NCBI GenBank assembly: GCA_029844215.1
Contig: CM056718.1
Span: 84,060,764-84,124,763, forward strand
Source: Przewalskia tangutica
Lineage: Eukaryota; Streptophyta; Magnoliopsida; Solanales; Solanaceae
Direction of reading: 5' to 3'
Length of the DNA stretch: 64,000 bases
In this document: piece after piece, positions 49,064 to 60,379 of the stretch
Position numbering within the stretch: position 1 is the first letter of the stretch
Layout: the number at the start of each line of letters is the position of its first letter
Position numbers and translations under genes: made by a program
The notes under the pieces: generated by a model
Database searches by the model: none
Told to the model about the DNA's origin: nothing
Seen by the model: the letters and a program-made list of their open reading frames with translations, nothing else

Positions 49064-51589
49064 TGTCACGACCGTTCGGGGCGTGTAGTGCCTTACCCGG
49101 GCACCCAAGTAGCCATACATCAGAGTAATCAGCGGAAAATAAAAACAAGACATGAAACAAGTGTAAAATGAGACACAGTTTATCTGAGAAAAGTCGCCTT
49201 TCGGCATATATATATATATAACCAAAATCTGGCAGTTACATCCCAACTGTACAACAGACTCTGCACCTCTGAAGATAAGAAACTATCGCGGGACAGGGCC
49301 CCGCCATACCCTGAATGTACAAACCTATCTATAACAATACGGAGATCATACCCTAAAGTCGAGCCTCCGGAGAAGATGGAGCTCCTGACACCAAAGCAAA
49401 AGATCCTAAGGATGCGGATCTAGCACTCCTTTCCCTTACTTGCGGCATGACGCAGCCCGAAGAGTCGATAACAGTACCAAGTATATGAAACTATAAAAAT
49501 CTTGAAACGAAATCAAAGCTTTTAAAACCACTTACCAATACAATCAATTAATCCGCATAGTGCCTGATATAAACAAGAGCAAACTAGGTATAAGGTAATC
49601 GGTCTTTTCTAGGCCGCTAATGATCGAAGCAAGGCCAATCGCCCATAGTATCATTATGCATGCCTAATCTCGAACTCCCGCGATCCGCATAGTCACATGA
49701 ACCTGCATGAGGTATTCCTCGCATCGGGGATAGCTAACCCCCGGCATCGTCCTGGACCCCCGAAGTCCGCATAGTCACACAGACCGCATAGTCACACAGA
49801 CCGCATGAGGCATCCCTCGCATCGGGATAATACCCGGAATGATCAATCCTGGAACTCCCGCAGCTCCGCATAGGTCACACAGACCCGCATGAGGTATACC
49901 TCGCATCGAGGGCGGCTAACCCTCGGCATATCAAGTCAGGGGGTGTAAGTGATATACTATCAGTACAACTTCTTACCGTAAACAACATAAGCACAACAAG
50001 GGAACCCCCTTTACACAAACATTACAAGACGCTAACACACGTAGCATCACCATATGTCTACTTATCAAACTAACTTACCACACCTTCAGAAATCATTTTA
50101 TAAGGTTTTTGTAAGCAAATAAGTAAACTGTTTCTTCTTATCTTTCTTAAGTCGTTATACCTAACTTCCCATAAAGCTAGTATAACACTTAAGCTTGTTA
50201 AAAACCAAGTATTCCTTTTTCTTTCAAAAATGATTTATAATTCTTTTGTAAATACTTCAAGATTCTTTCATTTAAAACTCAAGTCAAAGGACGTCAAGTA
50301 AAACCATGTTCAGTTAACACACGTACGTCTACCGTACTATATATATATTTAAAATATCATGCTCAAGAGGATAGGAAGAATCACATACCTTCTCGGCGAA
50401 ATCCACCTGCCAAGTCGAATATGTCGCGCGCAGAGTATCAACCTATAATAGTCAAATACGTCTATCAACGTCTAGACTACTCTGTAGGACATTCTAAGCA
50501 GAAGGTTCTTAATTCTATGGAAAATTGGGCAACACTTCCCTACCCGTCAAACTACTCAAGTCTCATCTGAATACCACCATGTAAGTCTGATTCAATTCTT
50601 CATTTATATTCTTGATGTGATTCATTTAATTCTATTCTTTAATACCTTACATGTATCTTATACTTAGTTCTATACTTCTACAGTATGTAATCTCTAATTA
50701 CAATAGAAGGATAAGATATTTACCTCGGTAAGCCCAAAATTATCCAAGATATAAGTCGATCCTGAGCAAGGTTTAGCTCCTAATTTGAACGCTCCAAGAA
50801 ACCCTTAGAAGTTTCTACACAAATTCTACTTACTACTTCAACCAACTATGAAGATTTCCCCAGGGTTTCGTTTAGTGACTAATGGAGATAAGATAGTATT
50901 TTTGGGCTTTTAGTATAGAGGTGACTTTGGAATACTACTAGATATACGGCTAGGGTATTTTGGGGATAGTAACAATACTTGGAGAGTATTTTCTACCAAG
51001 GGGGAAAGGGCTTTTGCCGAGACTACAAGGAAAAGGGGAGGGGGGGGGAAAGGGGTGTTTCGGCTAAGCTCTTCACAAGAGGGGGGGGGGGGGGGAGGCT
51101 TTGGACGAGAGCTTCTCTCAAAGGGGGGAAAGTTTGGAGACTTGGAAGATGATTTGTGGATGAAGAAGTCTTCAACTCAAGGGGGGTATTTATAGGACTT
51201 TCAAGGGTCAAGATGAAGGCAAGTGGAGGGCAAGTGGAGGGTGTGGATTTGCACAAGTGCACCCTATCCCTACTCCACAAATCACTCACAAATATTGACC
51301 CTTGGTTTAGGCCTTAAAATCGTGCCAACCATGCCCTCTTTTCCGTCCACTTGAGGGTGACAAGTGTCACCCTCTCGTTGGTCCAAAATATTTCATCTCT
51401 CGGAAAAATTCGCAAAAATTATAAATGTCGCAGCCGTAATTTTCCCTTCGCAAGCTTTGGAAGACGTTTCGTTGGAAAACAATTATTTTTGTGGGTTGTG
51501 CACAAATTTTCGTCCCTATGCCTACTTTAAGGCTTAAACTTTTGTACGTACGCCCTTACGTACATACTCTGGAAATACGGGGTATAACA
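49064..51589 (-). mobile_element. 5' LTR of element H, 2.5 kb
   Basis: It begins TGTCACGACCGTTCGGGG and ends GGGGTATAACA. TATTTATA at 51187-51194, with a run of 15 G at 51081-51095. GC block with CCGCATAGTCACACAGA repeats at about 49690-49910. Compared with the 3' LTR at 15956-18425, most changes are short gaps at CTG, CAG and CCG words. AGATC follows at 51590. Confidence 0.93.
51187..51194 (-). promoter_or_regulatory. TATA box, H 5' LTR
   Basis: TATTTATAGG on the plus strand, 396 bp from the LTR right end. Confidence 0.65.
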
Positions 51590-52770
51590 AGATCGGACGG
51601 CAGATCCAACTCATAGGCAACCTTGCCTACCCTACGGATAATCTGATAAGGCCCAATATACCTTGGGCTAAGTTTCCCCTTCTTCCCAAATCTCATCACG
51701 CCCTTCATGGGTGATACCTTCAGGAAGACCCAATCATCTACCTCAAACTCCAAGTGTTGACGCCGATGATCTGCATACGACTTCTGTCGACTCTGAGCTG
51801 ACAATAACCGCTCCTGGATAAGCTTCACCTTATCTACTGCCTGCTGAATCAAGTCTGGCCCGACCAACTGAACTTCTCCCACCTCAAACCAGTCTATCGG
51901 TGACCTGCACTTCCTCCCATATAAGGCCTCATAAGGCGTCATCTGGATACTAGAATGGTAGCTGTTGTTATATGCAAACTCCACAAGAGGTAAATGATCC
52001 TCCCAGCTACCCCTGAAATCAATAACACAAGCTCGCAGCATATCCTCAAGAGTCTGGATAGTACGCTCGGCCTGTCCGTCGGTCTGAGGATGAAACGCAG
52101 TACTGAGACTCACCTGTGTCCCTAATCCCTTCTGGAAAGACCTCCAGAAGTTAGCCGTGAACTGGGCTCCTCATGCAAATGATCGATATAGCACTCGTGC
52201 GATCTCACAATCTCTCGATATACAATCTAGCATAATCTCGAGAAAAAGTCATCCCGATCGCGAAAGTGGGCTGATTTTCGACCGTCGACAATAACCCAGA
52301 TGGAATCATGCTTCCTCTGAGTGTGAGGTAACCCTGTAATAAAATCCATATTTACCACCTCCCACTTCCAAGTCGGAATATCAATAGCCTGCAATAGCCC
52401 ACCGGGCTTCTGGTGCTCAACCTTGACCTGCTGACAATTCGGGCACTACGCCAAAAACACCGCAACGTTTCTCTTCAGGCCATCCCACCAATACACACAT
52501 CTGAGCTCATGGTACATCTTAGTCGACCCCGGATGAATAGAATAACGAGCACTGTGTGCCTCCCCCAGAATCTGCTGACGAAGTCCTGTCACATCGGGAA
52601 CACACAACCGGCCCTCAAATCTTAGCACCCCATCAGGCACTACCTCAAATAGACTCTTCTCTTTCTGAAGAGCTACATCTCGATACCGTACCATAATCAG
52701 ATCCTCATACTGTCGTTTCTTCACCTCCTCGACGATGGAAGACTCGGCAACCTCTCGAACCCGAACTCCA
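51590..52770 (-). pseudogene. Integrase fragment of element P (pol), both ends cut by insertions
   Basis: Read right to left. The zinc-binding domain comes first (52724-52449): EAHSARYSIHPGS gives the two His, and CPNCQQVK the two Cys, but a TAG at 52446-52448 stands just before CPNC. The catalytic core follows in pieces: NMDFITGLP with the first Asp near 52350, KSAHF near 52270, a frame change that destroys the second Asp motif (ISDRGAQFT survives only as GAQFTANFW near 52160), then HPQTDGQAER near 52090 with the catalytic Glu. PYEALYGRKCRSP and KLSPRYIGPYQI (GPY/F) lead to DLPSDL at 51590, where the H LTR cuts in; the upstream cut is LTR D at 52771. It is the same lineage as 46187-46715. 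Inactive as written. Confidence 0.92.
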
Positions 52771-54071
52771 TGTTACACCCCGTATTTCCGGCAATTGAGA
52801 TAAGAACGTACGTAAAAAATTGGGAATTGAATTTTAGAAAGAATGAAAAATTCTGAAAATTTCTCCGAACCTTGTAAAGGAAAAGGGTTTATTAGTTGAA
52901 TTTAATTCTCGAATTCGGCATTTGGGACTTTTAGAATTTATCGGAATTTTGGAATTTAATTTCGAAATTTGGTCATGTGGGACCACCCGAGAAATTTTGT
53001 ATGTGTTGGGGAGTTTGGGAAGGCAAAACACAGAACAAAAAATACCAAAACGTGTATGAACAGTGAAAACCCGTCCATGAACAGTCTTGTTCGATGAACA
53101 GTGTTCGGAAAAACGTCATTTCCGGCCAAACCAGGAATCCGCCGGGGGCGAGACATGTACCAAAAGCTTCGTCCCGTCGAGCCCGTCAAATCCATACCAA
53201 CCGCCACCGTCGATTCTCCCGGAATCACCGGCAATTTCAGATCGAAGTTTCGGTCACTGTTCATCCATCTTCCCCGTTCGGTTTTTCTGATTTTCTGGCC
53301 AACTGAGGTACAATCGACGGGAGTGGAGTATACCATCAGAATCACCATCTCCTTGCCATCATTTCCATGTAAACCAGGACCCTCGATTCTTGCTCAAACT
53401 CGTCGTCGACCAGATCGATCTTCGCCGAAACCCTAGGTCGTCGACGAGCATTTTTCTGGCCACCAAAGGTAGAGTCGACGGTCGTGGCTAGTGTAGAAAC
53501 ATTCAGGGTGGAAAGGCCGACATTTTGGCACCATCCACGACCTCCAATTCAACCCAGATCGTCGGGTCGACCAAATCATATTTTCCGATCGGAAGTTGGA
53601 AAATTCCGATCGATTCCGGTACAGTTGAGGGCTAAGGCTTATACCGTTGTGTTCATATTGATCTTAGCTACGTTTTGCAACCAATCCCGAGCCTCAATTC
53701 TCAGTATTTCAGAATCCGCCATTGACGCCGCCTTGAGCTCGCCGGCGGCGGCGGTTCCGCCGCAGGACCGCCAGCAGACCTCCAAAAATTGATTTTCCTC
53801 CATTAATTCATCCACGCAATAACAATTCGATGAATTCACTTCTAACGGATCAAAAATGGAATTTTTCGACGAACAATTCCGGCGACGGGTAGCGGCGCAG
53901 TGGGAATTCTGCCACCAATGGCGGTAGTTCAGGCTGCTTAACCACACAGAAATATTCCACAGTACTCTCAGGCAGTCCGGACAACAATTTCCAATCACCG
54001 GCGTTGTCTACTTAGCGTGTGGATTAGCCGAAGAGGTATGTGAACTTCTTACTTCTTTTGACATGATTTTG

Positions 54072-54560
54072 ATAAGTCTAGAGGACTGGAATTATTTTGG
54101 TAAGTCTAGGTGACTTGAATTATGTGATAAGTCTAGGTGACTTGAATTATGTGATAAGTCTATGTGACTTGATTCTTGGAAGTAAGTAAATTGATTTTCA
54201 AGGTTATGCGGCTTGTTTTATCTAAATAATTATGAGACTTTATTTTCAAGTTATGGGACTTGATTTTGAAAGTTGGTGTAATTTGGTTATATGAAGTATA
54301 AGTGAATTGATTTTGAAGTACATGATACCTGATTTTGAAGTATATAATACTTTACTTTAAAAGTATAGAATACTTGAGTTGGAAAGTAAGGATTTCTGAT
54401 TTGCAATGTATAGATTACTTGATTTGAAAAGTATAGATTACTTGATTTGAAAAGTATAGAATACTTGATTTGGAAAGTATTGGTTCTTGAACTATTCTAA
54501 AGTTAAGAAACTTGATATTCTAAGTTAAGAAACTTGAAGTATTTTGAAAGTTATGTAATT
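54072..54560. repeat. AT-rich short tandem repeats in LTR D
   Basis: TAAGTCTA recurs at 54073, 54101, 54128 and 54155 (27-28 bp). From about 54395 units like AGTATAGATTACTTGATTTG recur every ~24 bp. Confidence 0.75.
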
Positions 54561-54949
54561 CGATTTGAAAGTATAAGTTTCTTGGTTATAAAAGGAATGA
54601 ATTTGTCTAAGACATAAAGAGTTATAACGGCTTTATGAGAAGTTGGTTATAACAACTTTATAGAAGATTTAAAAGAATGGTTTTCTTCAGTAATGTAAGC
54701 AAATAAATGATTTGAAATAAAGAAGGGCAAATTGTTTTAAAGGTACCAATTGCTTAGGGTTTTAAAGAAAGAAGTCACTTGATTTTAAAGCCGGTAAATG
54801 TATTTCTAAAAGGTATTATGACTTGTCTTGAAAAGTATATATGACTTGATACTACGGTTGTTAATATCTTGGAAGTATTATTTGAAAAAGAGTCATTTTT
54901 AAAAGGAGTAGAGGTACGTAGCACGTTGGGTTAAATTCCCGGATTTTAT

Positions 54950-55490
54950 ATGACTTTCTGGCGTCGAGTTGGGCGGGCGATACCTTTATGGGCGGACTAT
55001 ATGACTTTCTGGCGTCCCGAGTTGGGCGGGCAGTATACCATTATGGGCAGACTATATGACTTTACCGCGTCGAGATTGGGCGGCGATACCTTTATGGGCA
55101 GACTATATGACTTTACCGCGTCCCAGGATTGGGCCGGACATTATACCTTTATGGACAGACTATGTGACCATACCGCGTCCCAGGATTGGGTCGGGCAGTA
55201 TACCTTTATGGACAGACTATGTGACCTTACCGCGTCCCAGGATTGGGCCGGGCAGTATACCTTTATGGGCAGACTATGTGACCTTACCGCGTCCCAGGAT
55301 TGGGTCGGGCAGTATACCTTTATGGACAGACTATGTGACCATACCGCGTCCCAGGATTGGGCCGGGCAGTATACCTTTATGGGCAGACTATGTGACCTTA
55401 CCGCGTCCCAGGATTGGGCCGGGCAGTATACCCTTATGGGCAGACTATGTGACTTTATCGCGTCCCAGATTGGGCCGGGCAGTATAGGCG
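54950..55490. repeat. 57-bp minisatellite in LTR D, about nine units
   Basis: TATGTGACC recurs at 55161, 55218 and 55275, exactly 57 bp apart; the left units are a little divergent. A unit runs GACTATGTGACCTTACCGCG, then TCCCAGGATTGGGCCGGGC, then AGTATACCTTTATGGGCA. As 57 is 3 x 19, frames stay open on both strands and give false ORFs up to 183 codons. Confidence 0.95.
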
Positions 55491-56604
55491 TCACTCCATA
55501 AAGGGTCGGTTTATGTTAGGCAAGGTAAGTAAGTTATATGGTAATGAACTTGACGATTTTTCCTAAGTATGTACGTAAGAAAGTGACTATAACTTTTATT
55601 GAAAAATGGGAAAAGATAATAAGGTACGGTTAAGTTCACGGGATGGTAATGACACGGTAGGATCTGGTATGTACCCTTTTTATACTTGCCCCTGTCATTC
55701 TTTTGTACAGTTATGATTTGTTTACTGTACCTTATTTTCCGTTCCATATTCGTACTGTTGTCGACCCTTCGAGGCTGCGTTCATGTCCGCAGGTTTAGGT
55801 ACACAGTTGTGGATCCGCGAGCTTAGGATCCTGGTTCAGCATTTGAGATGGCTCCAATGTTCCGGAGCTTGTCGTCATGGTTATGTATATTCAGGGGTAC
55901 GGCGGGGCCTTGTTGTCACGACCCGACCACGGGCCCGCGACTGGTGCCTTACCCCGGGCACCCTAGTGATACAACATCAGAGAAAAACCAGCGGAAATAA
56001 AACATACAGATATGAAACAAGATAAAAGAAAACAGGCTAACCAAAACGGTTGCCTTTTTGCATATATATACATAAATTTGAACAGTTACATCCTTTACAA
56101 CCCTGCCCACACTTGTGATTTCTACAGACCTCTAGAGTGTAACAACAACTATGACGGACGGGGCCCGCCATACCTGAATGTACAAGAACCTACAACTCAG
56201 GGAAACATACCAAAAGATAAGCCTCGAGAAAGCGGAGCTTCCAATCTGTTGGTGTGATCACATGGCGAGGATCACAACCGATGCTTACCTCTACTGCGGC
56301 ATGAACGCAGCCCCGAAGGAGGTCGAGACAACAGTACCAAGTATGTGGCGAAAATACTTTAAATGAAATCATAGTAGTCTATATAAAAGCAGAGACATAT
56401 ATGATAACCAAACTACGATACATAATATGTAGCGATTCGTCAGTCGTGGACTCACGCCTCAAAGTCATCACTCAAATATAACTATGGATCTCATGCCCGC
56501 AACATCAATCATGCCCGTGGAACACCTTCCTCATCGCTGGCGATCTACGATAACCACACCAAGTACACATGAACACCGAGTCCCACGTGTCATAAAACCG
56601 TGAC

Positions 56605-56940
56605 GGCAAGTCTGAAGGCTAACTACCGGATACCAAAGCCGCATCATCAATCGGCCGGCAAGTCTGAAAGCCAACTACCGATACCAAAGCCGTACCAACA
56701 AATCTATATAACCATACCACGGTGACCCGAGGGCAAATCGAAGCCAACTACCGGATACCACCGCGCACGTAGGTGGCGGGCAAGTATGAAGACTAACTAC
56801 CGGATACTGGCCGAATCACGAGACCGTCACAAAACGAGCAGCAAGTACGAAGGCTAACTACCAGATACCAAGCCGAATCAGCCACGACCACGGGGAAAGT
56901 ACGAGAGCCAACTACCAGATACCAAGCCGAATCAGTAAAA
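56605..56940. repeat. Imperfect ~50-60-bp minisatellite, N 3' LTR
   Basis: The core GGCAAGT..GAAGGCTAACTACCGGATACC recurs six or seven times with linkers of different length; starts at 56605, 56657, 56732 and 56779 show spacing of 47-75 bp. Confidence 0.85.
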
Positions 56941-58896
56941 CTTCATGGAGAGCTAGTTCATGGAATAATAATCACAGAAGCGTACCCGTGGAATGCTCCG
57001 TCACTGCCGGTACGTCCAAGTAAGATCATAACAAATCAGCCGACCCTCCATCGAGAGACGCGGTGGTATAGAAATACAATACTAGCACGACAAGGCTATC
57101 ACACGCAAACATAGGCAAGTTACACACAACTCAAGGTACTTTCATTTTATGCCAAAGTCCAGGTTTTAACCCCAAAGTACTACGTACGTTAAATTCTTTT
57201 TAAAAGATCCATTTCTTTTACAAAGGTCACCCGATGCCCGTATTATCAAAATAGAGTGACTAACATTTTAAGTAAACCAAAACAACTTCGATACTTTCCT
57301 TTTTAAACCAAATTAAGACAATACTATGCCTTCATTTTAGACCAAACACTTCTCCTTTTAAAGTCAAGTTACCATTTTAAAACTAATGATAAAACCATTC
57401 TTTTGTTTTCATAAAGTCGTTGTAACTAACTTCCCATAAAGCTGTTATAACACTTTATATTTTAAACCAATTTAAGACAAAACCATGTCTTTCTTTTAAA
57501 CCAAAAACTCTTCAATTCCTCAAGTCTCTTTTCTTTTAGAAATCAAGTTCCTTACTTTGGAAATTTAAGAAAATTAATGCTTGTTTTTAATGATTCTTAT
57601 TAAAGCAGCCATGATCTAGGAAATGTAATACAATTTTGTCTTATCTTAGCTTCTATGCAGATGGAGGTTTCTACTGGTTTTAATAGTAATTAATTAGTCA
57701 ATACCTTTTCCTTTATTAACGTTGCAGTGGTTTGTTCGATACTTATTCTCATTTCCGAAATCAATATAATATTATTCCTTTTAAAACCCAAGTACCCATT
57801 TCTCATAAAAGCGGTTTCACAACTGTTTAACACAAACCAAGTCCTTAATATTTCACATCAAGTCATTTATAAGTCAAGTCTCTTATCTTTTAAAAACCAC
57901 AAACCATTTCTTTACCTACATAAAGTTGTTATAGCAAACTTCCCATAAAGTCGTTATAACACTTTATGTTTTAAACCAACCAAATTCATTTAGCACATGT
58001 ACGTCTACCGTACTACATAGTTCACAACAATCATGCTAGAAAAGATAGGAAGAGGTTCACATACCTCGCGACGGTTATCGACAATTAGCAAAAGCGCTCA
58101 AGTACTATAACGCTTGCTAGCCTTTTCCACCCTTCAAGTAGAATACGCTACTCGTAGTACTTCAACCTATAATGGCCATAAAACGTCTATCAACTTCTAG
58201 ATCTCTTCGTAGAATATTCTAAATACAAGATTCCTTATTCTCTGTAAAATTCGGACCTCCCCACCGTAACCACATAAATCTCCTCTACTGCTCGGGCGCT
58301 ACTGTGCCAACAACTCGAGGATTACACGTCTAACCGGACGTGTTCAATTCTACTTCACAGATATACTACACAAGTCTACTGTAAATACAGTCCAATGTAA
58401 ATACAGTTCAATCCTTTTCAATATTCATTCTACATATAGTATACTCAACTATACATTACTACAACATGTAATATCCAATTACAATAGGGGGATAAAGATC
58501 CTTACCTCGATAAGCCCAAAATTATCCAAGATTTATGTCGATCCTGAGCAACGTTTAGCTCCAACTCCTTACGCTCCAACCCGCTCCAAGCAACCCTTAG
58601 AAGTTTCTAAACAACTTCTCTTAACACTTCAACTCTAAAAGGTGAAGAACACTTAGGCTCTAAGTGTGGCAACTCTCGGCCAAGGGGTAATTTAGGGGCT
58701 AGGGGTGAAATATTTTCTAACTTTTGGTTAATAATCTTCCTAATACACTAAGGAAGAACACTTAAGAGTTTAAGAATTTTTGGACAAAGTTTGGTTAAGG
58801 GAGAGGGCTTAAAGCAGGAACCATAACAAAGGGAGAGAGTATTTCAAGACTTGAAATCTCTAAGTGTGGATGAAATTATGTCTTGCACTAAGGGGG

Positions 58897-58904
58897 TATT
58901 TATA
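58897..58904 (-). promoter_or_regulatory. TATA box, N 3' LTR
   Basis: TATTTATAGG on the plus strand in GGGGGTATTTATAGGAC. Confidence 0.65.
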
Positions 58905-59431
58905 GGACATTCAAGGGCTAGGATTGAAGCATGTGTGTGGTCTAGATTTGGCCATGTGTGTGTGGGTCCCACTTATCTATCTACTACACAAAATATCTTC
59001 AAGACTTTGACCAAATGTTTTTGGCCTTTAAAATGCCAAAAACGTGCAACCTTCTTTGTCCAACAATTCGTCCAACATGTGCCACCTAAGGGTGACACAT
59101 GTCGCCCTCCTAATGGTCCAAAATATTTCATCTTCCGAAAATATCCGTAATGCCAAAAATCCGAAAATAAAGTGGGCCTCACAATACCGTAAATTCCTCC
59201 CGTGGGCCCCACGTGACCAATTCCGGAAAATAAAATTCCATGATTCTCAAATATTCCAAAAAGTCCGAATACCAAATCCGGGAATCCAATTCCCATTAAC
59301 GAACCTTTTTCCTTGACAAAATCCGGAACTTTTTCCGTCGAAAAATCACATCTTTCTTCCTTTCCAATTTTAAGGTCGTATTCTCGTACGTACGTCCTCA
59401 CATACATACCCTGGAACTACGGGGTATAACA

Positions 59432-59444
59432 TTCTTCCCCCCTT
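59432..59444 (-). other. Polypurine tract of element N
   Basis: TTCTTCCCCCCTT on the plus strand next to the LTR end at 59431. The neighbouring palindrome (59448-59467) has one changed base in one arm. Confidence 0.88.
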
Positions 59445-60379
59445 AGAAACATACGTCCCGAATGTTCCTTCTAAGTCTCAAACCATACGTGCGCCGGTAT
59501 AGTCTCCACTACTATACTTACGAAACCAATTGTGCCACCAATGGCCATAATATAACACACGCGAAAAACCCAAATCCAAGCCAACGAGGATTCACCTCTA
59601 AGATGAAAAACAACACTAACTCTCACTCCTGGTCCAAAGGATACTCTCTTCGCACCTTCACTTCACAAAAAGATCACTTCCGACCTCTTAACACACATTC
59701 ACTTCCTTTCTTACTCGTCATACCCTTCTCGTACACCCGAATTCTTTCTAGTACACTTACCACACTCCCTTCATCACTTCAGTTTCCAAAACCTTGGAGT
59801 CACTACCTCCAAACTTGGTCATCTTACTAGCCTCAAATTCCTTTAAGGCCATTCCCGACCTTCACAATCCGATTCTGGTCGAACATATCCACGAACTCAT
59901 ACGATGGTTACCTAAACCTGGGCCTAGCACCCTCGTGACCCTACCACCTGGCGGGAACACCTCGAACTGACCCCACCTCATACAAGTTACGGGTTGACCC
60001 GCGAATGGTCTCCAACCCGACCCATAATCGCGCCAAACTCTTGTTCCCCGATCCGGAACAATCTTATTAATTCACGTCATGAAAGCTACCACTTCCATCT
60101 CACACTACCCATGGAATTATCACACAAAAATCCACGTATACTATGCACTCCGACAAGGGTTAACCGTAAAATCCTTTACTCAAGACGGCCTTACATCTAA
60201 GGTCTCAACGTGTAATATTCTAAGGTTCACACCTTCCATGTCCCCATACTTATCCTTTCAACTAACCATGTTTTCTAACTCACAAAATAACACAACGCTA
60301 TCCGTACATAGCACACAATAATAAGATCATCATATCAAGCATACTAAACTCTAGAGGGTTAAGGTTATACCTGAAAGAT
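59445..60379 (-). other. Non-coding tail of element N between gag and polypurine tract
   Basis: No recognisable protein. About 59800-60360 shares sequence with the tail block of S and the composite internals, for example CCACGAACTCATACG near 59890 and CCTCGTGACCCTACCACCTG near 59930. Pol is absent. Confidence 0.7.

Larger units (their letters stand above)
15956..51589 (-). mobile_element. Element H, whole span, heavily interrupted and rearranged
   Basis: H is defined by two LTRs of one subfamily (15956-18425 and 49064-51589; both contain the motif CTTTTCTAGGCCGCTAATGA). Its own internal sequence is 18426-18444, 46063-46715 and 48108-49063. The rest is element S (18445-46062) and an LTR fragment (about 46720-48107). 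The right flank AGATC (51590-51594) lies in integrase sequence; the left flank is B LTR sequence and lacks AGATC, so the left edge was rearranged after insertion. Confidence 0.8.
52771..55914 (+). mobile_element. LTR D, plus strand, inserted in P pol and interrupted by element N
   Basis: It starts TGTTACACCCCGTATTTCC, preceded by CTCCA (52766-52770). The right part has the family U5 signature (GGCTGCGTTCATGTCCGCAG near 55770, CAGGGGTACGGCGGGGCC near 55892), then stops at 55914 where N begins; its remaining end is outside the window. The 5' third (53090-53780) is unusually GC-rich with many CCG words. AT-rich short repeats (54072-54560) and a 57-bp minisatellite (54950-55490) follow. No TATAAATA near +400 was found, so the promoter differs. 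ORFs here are not credible genes. Confidence 0.8.
55915..59431 (-). mobile_element. 3' LTR of element N
   Basis: It begins TGTCACGACCCGACCACGGG and ends GGGGTATAACA. It is 3,517 bp long. Minisatellite at about 56605-56940. TATTTATA at 58897-58904, 527 bp from its 5' (right) end. Confidence 0.95.

Noticed and set aside
53101..53998. Several overlapping 100-130-codon frames in LTR D, possible captured gene
   Set aside because: Frames overlap on both strands, none shows a domain, and low stop density follows from GC richness. Kept only as a question on the origin of the segment.
54950..55501. Open frame of 183 codons, plus strand
   Set aside because: It is only the 57-bp minisatellite read in frame; overlapping frames on both strands are equally open.
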